DNA of 13,546 nucleotides from positions 1-13,546 of the forward strand of contig JANMWN010000087.1 in NCBI GenBank assembly GCA_031394045.1, given 5' to 3'. The DNA is from JANYIP01 sp031394045 (GTDB lineage Bacteria > Actinomycetota > Actinomycetes > Prado026). The number at the start of each line of letters is the position of its first letter. Position 1 is the stretch's first letter. The translations under genes were made by a program, and so were the position numbers. The notes below the pieces were generated by a model that worked only from the letters and a program-made list of their open reading frames with translations, had not been told where the DNA came from and searched no databases. Below are positions 5,577 through 11,637 of the stretch, in pieces.

Positions 5577-6834
5577 GCTTTTCCTACATGACCGGTTCGT
5601 CGGGGTCGTCGAGCCCGACCGACGCGATCGAAGCCGGGTGGTGCTGACCGTGGACTCGGGCTACCGGAACGACGGCGTCTTGCTCAGCGAAGGGTTCGCA
5701 ACGCTGCCGGGACGCCGGCCACCGGTCGACTCCGTGTCGAACTTCCTCGGTGGTTACGTCCCGGAAGGCAACCATCGTGAGCAGATGTCTGCCAAACGAC
5801 GCATCGACAAGGACGACCTGTTCGCGTTGCTGAATGAGTTCGGCGGGTCGATTGCTGGGGCGGTGACTTTGCGTCGCCAGGATGAGACCGCGACCGGTCA
5901 CCTAACGTACGAGCAGCTCACAGACCGAGCGCTCGAAGTGAAGTTGAAGCAGGCGATCAAGGACAGCGACCAGGGCATTCCCGACGACAGCCGCTCCACC
6001 CTGCCGGGCTACCAGCCGAAGGTCCTCGTCACCGAGATCGACGGCACGTGGGTTGAGCCGCACGGACGGGCACACTCGACCTACATCCTCAAACCGCAGG
6101 TCCCCGCCAGGCCCACTCAGCTGTTCGACGAGCACTACAGCCACCTGCTCAGCACGCACATCGGTCTGTCGCAGTATCGAAGCGAGATCCGAACCGCCGG
6201 CCGGACGACCTACCTCGCAATCGAACGCTTCGACCGCGACCTCGTCGGCACCGACGTGCGGCTGCGTCACCAGGAGGACCTTGGCCAGGCCCTGGGGCTC
6301 GACTGGCGGCACACGGACGTGAAATTCCAGGAACCCGGCTGGCCAGGCGACCCGAAACGTGCGAGCGCACGCCGGATCGGTGAACTCCTTGGCTCGATCC
6401 CAGGCGGCGACGACGCGGTTGAGCAGTGGCTGCGTCAACTGTCCTTCCACCTGGCGATCGGCAACAACGACGCCCACGCCAAGAACGTCGCTCTGATGCA
6501 TCTGACGACTGGTACCGAGCTTTCGCAGGTCTACGACGCACTTCCGAACCTCTTCCAGGACGGGCTGGCGAAGTGGGACCTCGCGCTCGCGATCGACGGC
6601 ATCTTCGACCACCGGCGAATCTCGATCGAGCGGATAGTCGCCGAGGCCAAGTCGTGGGGCGTGGTCGCGGAAAGCCGCGTCGAGTTGATTGTCGGAGAGA
6701 CTCTGACCGCACTCGGCGACGCGCTCGACGCCGTCGGGCCACCCCAGGACATCTCGGCGGGCTTGGTCGAGCACCTGCGATGGAACGTGCGACGACTTCT
6801 CTCAGGATCCGAGATCAGCGAACCGAAGCGCTGA
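5563..6834 (+). CDS. hipA: HipA-like serine/threonine kinase toxin
   Basis: A 423-residue HipA-family kinase (E. coli HipA has 440). The E. coli enzyme phosphorylates glutamyl-tRNA synthetase and causes growth arrest; the target here is unknown. Residues 1-105 are the N-terminal subdomain (FLHDRFVGVVEPD, NFLGGYVPEG). Residues 146-153 TLPGYQPK are the glycine/activation-loop motif, where the Ser autophosphorylated in E. coli HipA appears to be Thr146, with Ser145 next to it. Lys177 in YILKPQ is the presumed ATP-binding lysine. ERFDRD is at 221-226. NNDAHAKN at 301-308 holds the catalytic Asp303 and metal-binding Asn308. Asp325 in VYDALPNLF is the second metal ligand. All catalytic positions are present, so the kinase looks intact. 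ATG 5563 lies within the end of hipB. The gene ends only 22 bp before the second tRNA-derived repeat. Confidence 0.92.
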   Translation: MPSLELFLHDRFVGVVEPDRRDRSRVVLTVDSGYRNDGVLLSEGFATLPGRRPPVDSVSNFLGGYVPEGNHREQMSAKRRIDKDDLFALLNEFGGSIAGAVTLRRQDETATGHLTYEQLTDRALEVKLKQAIKDSDQGIPDDSRSTLPGYQPKVLVTEIDGTWVEPHGRAHSTYILKPQVPARPTQLFDEHYSHLLSTHIGLSQYRSEIRTAGRTTYLAIERFDRDLVGTDVRLRHQEDLGQALGLDWRHTDVKFQEPGWPGDPKRASARRIGELLGSIPGGDDAVEQWLRQLSFHLAIGNNDAHAKNVALMHLTTGTELSQVYDALPNLFQDGLAKWDLALAIDGIFDHRRISIERIVAEAKSWGVVAESRVELIVGETLTALGDALDAVGPPQDISAGLVEHLRWNVRRLLSGSEISEPKR

Positions 6835-6855
6835 ACGGCTGCGCCGGGTATTCCG

Positions 6856-6884
6856 GGGTCGTGGGTTCGAGCCCACCCGCCCCA
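6856..6884 (+). other. Second tRNA 3'-end fragment, probable att site
   Basis: GGGTCGTGGGTTCGAGCCC at 6856-6874 equals 4939-4957, and ACCCGCCCCAC follows (to 6884) after loss of one C. That deletion leaves a 6-nt T-loop, and CCA is not kept, so this is not a functional tRNA. The following GCAGGTCAA (6895-6903) also recurs after the first copy (4979-4987). The two copies are direct repeats about 1.9 kb apart and bracket hipBA. The stem GTGGG/CCCAC lies between the converging hipA and the minus-strand fusion gene and might also serve as a hairpin terminator for both. Confidence 0.75.
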
Positions 6885-6904
6885 CTTGGTCGCAGCAGGT
6901 CAAA

Positions 6905-9900
6905 TCAGAGTGACAGGAGGGTGACGCAGGGGTCGCCCTGGCGGCGGTCGGAGGGGTCGGTGAGCCGGTCCGGGCGATCACTGCCGAGCTTGTCCTTGCC
7001 GGCCACCGGGTCATACGCGCAGACCTGGCGGGTGCTGGCGGTGTCCCACAGCCCGCGCGACCGCAGCGGGTCTCGCAGCGACGCGACGGGCTGGCGCAGG
7101 TGGTGCGACCACAGGGCTGCCCGCAGCCGAGACGCCGTCGTCGAGCCACCCGACTCGGGCTCCTCGAACGCCGCCACCACCAGCTCGCTGTCGGTCTCCC
7201 AGCCGCGGTTGTTGCAGTTGGCCGAGCCGATCAGCATCACCTCGTCGTCAATGACGGCCATCTTCGCATGCACGTACAGGTGCGGCCCGTTGTCGCGTAC
7301 GCACGATCCCGGAGTGGCCGTGCGCGTGTAGACGTGCAGCTTTCCCGCGTGCGGGTTGTTCCTGGTGATGGTGTCGATGAACGCCTTGCGTCGCCGCCAC
7401 ACCCCCGGCAGGTCGGTGATCTCCGAGGGCGGGATCAGGATCGTCACGTGCGCGAGCCGCGGCAGCACGCTGCGAATCGCCTTCGCCGCACAGTCGCTGG
7501 TGAGGTACTGCTCCTCCATGTAGATGTAGCGCCTGGCCCCGAGGATCGACCGCAGCCAGATGTCCTGCACGGTCACCTGCCGGCTCCGGACCCGGCCCTT
7601 CGGCGTCTGCAGCACTCCCTCGAACGTCTCCCCCACGCGTACATGGTGCCGGCCGGTCGGCGCCGGGACCGGCTGGTCGTACCGACCACGGAGCGGGTCC
7701 CTGACGTCGATATCGCGACTGCCCGACCGGGCCAACCAGCGCCGCAGGAACGCGCGCAGCAGCGGCAATGCCGTAGGCCCGGCCAGCCGGACATGCACGT
7801 CGTGCAGCGGGTTCCCGCTCCCTCCACCACCGCCACTAGAACCGCTCGCGCCGGTCCAACCGACGTCCGGTCGGTCGGGGCGGAAGGGGGACGCGGGAGG
7901 CGGCAGCTGGTGGATCCGGTCGGCGTTGACGTCGACACCACCGGCGAGCGCGATCAGCCCGGCAGTCCCGTTGACGACGAGCAGCTTCTGGTGGTGGCTC
8001 TTCGGCGAACCGACCCAGCCACCGGCGTCCTGCTGCGCGTGGCAGTTGGGCAACCGGTTGAGCGCCTTCACTGCCTCGTCGTGCATCTTCGAGTGGCCCG
8101 GGTACATGGCCAGCGGCGCGTCCCACATCAGCACCCGCACCTGGACCCCGCGCTCCCCCGCAGCCGAGAACAGGTCGAGCAACGACGTGCCATGCCCGTC
8201 GAGGTTGACCCACGGATCCACCCACCAGCCGAGCAGGTAGATGAAGTGCCGCCGGTCCCTGGCGGTCTCGATCGCCGCCTTGATCTCGCGGAATGCAGCC
8301 GGCCCGTCGATCAACGGCTTCACGGTGTTGCCGGCCAGCCCGAAGCGCAGCTGCTTCGACCAGTACGCGACGACTCCCCTGCCCGGGTGCGGCGACGGCA
8401 CGCCTGCGGTGTGGCTCACCGCGGCGAATCCCTGGGTCTCGAGTACGTCGGTCATAGCTGCTCCTGCTCCGTACGCGACCAGGCGCTGTCGACTGCCTCG
8501 TACAGCCCAGCGCGCCTCGGTGGCCTCGGGCAGCTCGAGGTCGCGCCAGCCCTCGAGCTGCCCGCCCTGCTCTCCGGTTTCCAGGTACTCGGACTCGTAG
8601 CCGGCCTCGAAGCTGCCCTCAAACTCGTAGCCGGCCTCGTACTCGGCCTCGGCCGGGGACTCGTTCTCCCACGCCTCGCAGGTCTCCATCTCGCCCGGTG
8701 CCTCGCCGGGCGGGGCCGACCCTGCCGCAGCAAGCCCGCGAGCAAGCTCTGCGGGAGTCACGGCGATCTGGAAGTGCATCGCGTCGTGCGAGTCCCGCCA
8801 GCGACCGCCCCAGCGGAACACCTGGAGCCCGTCGACGGTACGGATGGCCTCGACGGCGGCGACCTGAGCCGGGGTGAAGACCGTGCCGGCACGCGCGGCC
8901 GCGACGTCGGCGATGCGCTGCTCGAGCGTTGTCGCGGGCGAGTACCGGATCGGCTCCGTCACGTGCCGCCGGTGCGGGTTCCACTTCGGGTCGATGTCGA
9001 CCGCGAGCCCGTACGCGTGCAGCGATGCCTGCGGCTGACGCGTGGGATCGACCTGACGGATCGACCGGCAGTTGTAGACCCAGGTACTCCGCGCCTGGTA
9101 GCTGGTGGCGAGCAGCGCGGCGCCGAGCGCGGTGAACGCTTCGACAGTCAGCGGGTTGACCGGCGTGCGATGGCTGAGCAGCCGCAACGGCACCATCCGC
9201 TCGCCGGCGCATTGGTACGCAGCCCACGCCCGCCGCAGCGCACTCGTTGTCAACGGACGACGGCGCGACTCCGACTCCAGGTCCGTCCAGCCGCTGGATT
9301 CAGGCTCGAAGCTCTCCACGTCGAAGGCCTCGCTCTCCGGGTCGAAGCTCTCACCCTCCGGGTCGAAGCGCTCACCCTCCGGGTCGAAGCCCTCCCCAGC
9401 CTCGTCGTACCCCTCGCCCGCTGGGTCCAAGCCCTCCCCAGCCTCGTCGTACCCCTCGCCCACAGGGTCCAAGCCCTCCCACTCCTGCGCCGCCTCCTGT
9501 CGCGGGGCCGCACCGGGAGTCGCTCCGGGCAGGTCTGAGGCAACATCGGCCAGCAGTTGCCACCCGTACGCGGGCGGGATGTCGTTGTGCTCGGTCCGGG
9601 TGGCCTCCACCCGGAAGTACGGCGCCATGGCTCGGCCGTTGCTGCTGTCCGTGAGCATCTTCACGATCTCGCGCTGGACCCGCTTGCTCTCCGCCTGGGT
9701 CCCGGTGCCGGGCCGGTACAGCACTCGCAACGCCGAGCCCACCGACCCTCCGGCGATCCGCTTGCTCGCCCACGCGATCATGGCCGTCGCGTCGCTGTAG
9801 AGACCGTCGAAGACGTGCACCTCGTCGGGGTCGGTGTGCCGGAGGATCGCCGTCACCGGTGCTCCCCCGCCGGAGTGCCCGGTCAGGACGAGCCGTCCCA

Positions 9901-10477
9901 GGACGGGGGTGACGCCGGTCTGCTGGGCGAGCAGCGCGAGGCCGTCCGCCACCAGCCTGGTCAGGGCACCCGGCTTGACCAGCTCCGGGAAGTTGTACCC
10001 GTTGCCGTAGCGACCGCCGAAGAAGTTCCCGCGCGGCAGGAGCGCCAGGGTCGGTCTCGTCCGTCCGGCGCGGCTCGGGTTCGCGGGATCGGCGAAGTCC
10101 AGCCCGCTGATCGGCTCCTTGTCCTGGAGCCGCAGCCGGACTCCCCTGCCGCTGTACCCGTGCAGGTGGACGACGACATCCACCGTGGTCGTCCCGGCCG
10201 GCATGGCGTTCCAGCGCAGGATCAGGTCAGGCGGGGTACCCCGGTGGTGGCGCAGGACCGGGTGATGGGTCAGGACGTACCGACCGCCGGGAACGGCAGC
10301 GGTCGACCCGGCGAACGGTGACGGCAGCTCGCCGAACCCCTCGAAGCCCTCGAGCCCTTCGAAAGCCCCGAACCCTTCGAATCCCTCAAGGGCCTCGGGT
10401 GCGCCGGCGAACGGCGACTCGCTCGGGTAGGTCGGCTCGTACTCGAGGGTCGATTCATCCACGCCGAAGTCCTGCAT
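6905..10477 (-). CDS. Three-enzyme fusion: alpha/beta-hydrolase, M15 peptidase, phospholipase D
   Basis: A 1190-residue protein. The start is ATG 10475-10477, with AGAGGAG at 10485-10491 and 7 nt spacing; the open frame runs further up to 10801 but that part is rejected. Residues 1-58: acidic, Phe/Gly-rich with two SPFAG motifs and no signal peptide or membrane helix. 60-318: alpha/beta-hydrolase, oxyanion-type HLHGYSG (104-110), nucleophile elbow GHSGGG (Ser202), possible catalytic His297. 336-394: acidic heptads. 408-580: M15 zinc peptidase as in VanY/CwlK, SLHAYGLAVDID (ligands His487, Asp494) and DAMHFQ (His568), expected to cut peptidoglycan peptides. 600-645: acidic linker. 665-1130: phospholipase D with HHQKLLVVN (His829, Lys831, but Asn836 for the usual Asp) plus GGVD, and canonical HAKMAVID (His1070, Lys1072, Asp1077) plus GSANCNNR. 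Together these would attack lipids and cell wall. Family calls come from motifs; the whole architecture is unfamiliar to me. Confidence 0.85.
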   Translation of the reverse strand: MQDFGVDESTLEYEPTYPSESPFAGAPEALEGFEGFGAFEGLEGFEGFGELPSPFAGSTAAVPGGRYVLTHHPVLRHHRGTPPDLILRWNAMPAGTTTVDVVVHLHGYSGRGVRLRLQDKEPISGLDFADPANPSRAGRTRPTLALLPRGNFFGGRYGNGYNFPELVKPGALTRLVADGLALLAQQTGVTPVLGRLVLTGHSGGGAPVTAILRHTDPDEVHVFDGLYSDATAMIAWASKRIAGGSVGSALRVLYRPGTGTQAESKRVQREIVKMLTDSSNGRAMAPYFRVEATRTEHNDIPPAYGWQLLADVASDLPGATPGAAPRQEAAQEWEGLDPVGEGYDEAGEGLDPAGEGYDEAGEGFDPEGERFDPEGESFDPESEAFDVESFEPESSGWTDLESESRRRPLTTSALRRAWAAYQCAGERMVPLRLLSHRTPVNPLTVEAFTALGAALLATSYQARSTWVYNCRSIRQVDPTRQPQASLHAYGLAVDIDPKWNPHRRHVTEPIRYSPATTLEQRIADVAAARAGTVFTPAQVAAVEAIRTVDGLQVFRWGGRWRDSHDAMHFQIAVTPAELARGLAAAGSAPPGEAPGEMETCEAWENESPAEAEYEAGYEFEGSFEAGYESEYLETGEQGGQLEGWRDLELPEATEARWAVRGSRQRLVAYGAGAAMTDVLETQGFAAVSHTAGVPSPHPGRGVVAYWSKQLRFGLAGNTVKPLIDGPAAFREIKAAIETARDRRHFIYLLGWWVDPWVNLDGHGTSLLDLFSAAGERGVQVRVLMWDAPLAMYPGHSKMHDEAVKALNRLPNCHAQQDAGGWVGSPKSHHQKLLVVNGTAGLIALAGGVDVNADRIHQLPPPASPFRPDRPDVGWTGASGSSGGGGGSGNPLHDVHVRLAGPTALPLLRAFLRRWLARSGSRDIDVRDPLRGRYDQPVPAPTGRHHVRVGETFEGVLQTPKGRVRSRQVTVQDIWLRSILGARRYIYMEEQYLTSDCAAKAIRSVLPRLAHVTILIPPSEITDLPGVWRRRKAFIDTITRNNPHAGKLHVYTRTATPGSCVRDNGPHLYVHAKMAVIDDEVMLIGSANCNNRGWETDSELVVAAFEEPESGGSTTASRLRAALWSHHLRQPVASLRDPLRSRGLWDTASTRQVCAYDPVAGKDKLGSDRPDRLTDPSDRRQGDPCVTLLSL
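9296..9472 (-). repeat. Acidic heptad repeats in the fusion protein linker
   Basis: Residues 336-394 repeat a 7-residue unit of form [FLY]D(P/E)xGEx: LDPVGEG, YDEAGEG, LDPAGEG, YDEAGEG, FDPEGER, FDPEGES, FDPESEA, then shorter FDVES and FEPES. At DNA level a 33-nt block at 9387-9419 recurs exactly at 9429-9461 with 42-bp period. The tract links the hydrolase to the peptidase. Such tandem DNA is likely to change length by slippage without losing frame. Confidence 0.9.
10328..10387 (-). repeat. EGF-type (Glu-Gly-Phe) low-complexity repeats
   Basis: Residues 31-50 of the fusion protein read EGFEGFGAFEGLEGFEGFGE, an acidic aromatic repeat lying between the two SPFAG motifs (residues 21-25 and 53-57). 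The DNA shows the matching repeated CCCTCGAA/CCCTTCGAA blocks. Confidence 0.9.
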
Positions 10478-10784
10478 GAGCTGGCTCCTCTCGCCCAGGG
10501 CCGACCGGCCGCTCCCGAGTGGACCAGGTGAGCCGTTGACCGGCCGTCGCACCGTCGACGGCCGCTTGTGGCGAGGGCATCCCCTCGACGTACGCCGACA
10601 GTCGCGATCGCGTCGGCCCTGCGTCCGGCTCGCGTCCGAAGCGCTGGCCGAAAGGACAGATTTCCCGTCTTGACCTGGGAACCAACCGATGGGGTCTAGC
10701 GCCCGCGCGATGGCGGGCGTAGACATGCAGAGCGCCGTCACCCCCTCGACAGCGCTCACCACCGGAAGCACGGGGACTCCATTC
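10478..10784. other. Divergent control region between fusion gene and SARP gene
   Basis: A 307-bp gap between two outward-reading starts. It holds the ribosome site of the minus gene (10485-10491), the GGACGC-type heptamer array (10609-10637), a CGCGATCGCG palindrome (10603-10612), and a TTGACC box at 10670-10675 on the plus strand that could be a -35 for the SARP gene, although no good -10 follows at standard spacing. An in-frame ATG at 10689 extends the SARP frame leftward, but that extension has no family resemblance. Confidence 0.6.
10609..10637 (-). promoter_or_regulatory. Candidate SARP operator upstream of the fusion gene
   Basis: Read on the minus strand: GGACGCG (10637-10631), 4 bp, GGACGCA (10626-10620), 4 bp, CGACGCG (10615-10609), that is, three heptamers at exactly 11-bp period. 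SARP activators of the ActII-ORF4/DnrI type bind heptamer direct repeats at 11-bp spacing upstream of the -10. The same GGACGC core in the same orientation relative to the gene recurs at 11490-11517 before the other large gene. It ends 131 bp from the fusion gene start. The binding partner is inferred. Confidence 0.65.
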
Positions 10785-11450
10785 ATGGCTTCTCGTCGCA
10801 TGACAGTGCTTGGCGGACTCGGTGTCGACCCACCGGCTCGGCTCTCGGTCCCCGGCCGTCGAGCGCTCGCCTACCTCGCGGTGGCAGGCGGCACCGTCGG
10901 ACGCGGCCTGATGTCGGCCCAGCTCTGGCCGGACCTCTCCGACGCGCAGGCGCGCGCCAACCTGAGACGGGCGCTGTGGCAGCTGCCGAAGGGCTGGATC
11001 GTGCCGTCCGGCGAGGAGCTGGTGCTGGAGGCCGAGGTCGACCTCGCCGAGGCGCACCGGGTCGGCCGCCGGGCACTGGAGGGCAGCCGGCTGTCCCTGC
11101 CCGAGGTCGAGCTGCTCTCGCGCGACCTGCTTCCCGGCTGGTACGACGAGTGGGTCCTCGCCGAGCAGGACGCGTACCGGCTGCTTCGGGTGCAGTCGCT
11201 GGAGATGGCCTGCCGCTCGCTCACCACCGCCGGGGACCTTGCCGTCGCTGCGCAGGCCGGCATGCTGGCCGTGACCGCCGAGCCGCTGCGCGAGTCCGCG
11301 GTGGTCGCCCTCGTCGACGCACATCTGGCTGCTGGCAACAGGTATGAGGCAGTCTGCCAGTACCGCGCGTTCGCCGGCCGGCTCCAGGTAGAGCTCGGGC
11401 TGGACCCCGGAGTCGCCCTCATGTCGCGGCTCGAGGGCATCCCCCGCTAG
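10785..11450 (+). CDS. SARP-family transcriptional activator (wHTH + BTAD)
   Basis: A 221-residue stand-alone SARP-type regulator. Residues 5-80 form the winged-helix domain: TVLGGLGV, SVPGRRALAYLAVAGG, then LMSAQLWPDLSDAQARANLR and RALWQLP, the usual SARP/OmpR-type DNA-binding text. Residues about 88-215 are the bacterial transcriptional activation domain: LLPGWYDEWVLAEQDAYRLL, LAVAAQAGMLAVTAEPLRES, then GNRYEAVCQYRAFAGRLQVE and LGLDPG. No NB-ARC ATPase or TPR region follows, so it is a short SARP like ActII-ORF4. The start ATG 10785 is chosen because GGGGA (10772-10776) lies 8 nt before and the domain begins soon after; 10689 and 10800 are alternatives. It lies between the two large genes and probably controls both through the GGACGC heptamers. 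Confidence 0.88.
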   Translation: MASRRMTVLGGLGVDPPARLSVPGRRALAYLAVAGGTVGRGLMSAQLWPDLSDAQARANLRRALWQLPKGWIVPSGEELVLEAEVDLAEAHRVGRRALEGSRLSLPEVELLSRDLLPGWYDEWVLAEQDAYRLLRVQSLEMACRSLTTAGDLAVAAQAGMLAVTAEPLRESAVVALVDAHLAAGNRYEAVCQYRAFAGRLQVELGLDPGVALMSRLEGIPR

Positions 11451-11468
11451 CCGTCAGGAACGCGGCTT

Positions 11469-11517
11469 GGACCTGCATGGACAGAGCGCGGACGCAGGAC
11501 GGACGCCACCGGACGCG
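11469..11517 (+). promoter_or_regulatory. Candidate SARP operator upstream of the large plus-strand gene
   Basis: Five heptamers beginning GGAC lie on the plus strand at 11469 (GGACCTG), 11479 (GGACAGA), 11490 (GGACGCA), 11501 (GGACGCC) and 11511 (GGACGCG), with start-to-start steps of 10, 11, 11 and 10 bp, one helical turn each. The last three share GGACGC with the array before the fusion gene. The array begins 19 bp after the SARP stop codon and ends 120 bp before the next start, nearly the same distance as in the divergent gene. The geometry is that of known SARP operators. Confidence 0.65.
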
Positions 11518-11585
11518 TACGAGCGACGGTCGGGAAGCCCCGGTGGGACGCGATCGAGCGATCCGGCGTACGAGTGACGGACGGG
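11516..11585 (+). repeat. 19-bp direct repeat, two copies
   Basis: CGTACGAGCGACGGTCGGG at 11516-11534 and CGTACGAGTGACGGACGGG at 11567-11585 match at 17 of 19 positions, 51 bp apart. The first overlaps the last base of the heptamer array. They fall between the presumed operator and the start codon, so they may lie in the promoter or leader of the downstream gene. The function is unknown. Confidence 0.7.
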
Positions 11586-11637
11586 CCCGGTGCTCCCATA
11601 GGCGGCGAAGGCCGGAGCCGTGCCGAAGGAGCAGCGC

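Noticed and set aside
5902..6774. Minus-strand open frame opposite hipA
   Set aside because: HipA has all its catalytic motifs on the plus strand; the opposite frame reads as a shadow.
7100..9538. Long plus-strand open frame of 812 codons
   Set aside because: It is antisense to the fusion gene, which has clear catalytic motifs; the plus frame is Arg/Pro/Val-rich without recognisable domains and is a GC-bias shadow.
10603..10612. CGCGATCGCG palindrome as a separate operator
   Set aside because: It overlaps the heptamer array and is expected by chance in DNA this GC-rich; no second copy was found near either gene.
10478..10801. N-terminal extension of the minus-strand fusion gene up to 10801 (1298 residues)
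   Set aside because: The extension has no family resemblance, overlaps the SARP gene start and the heptamer array, and lacks a ribosome site; ATG 10477 has a strong AGAGGAG.
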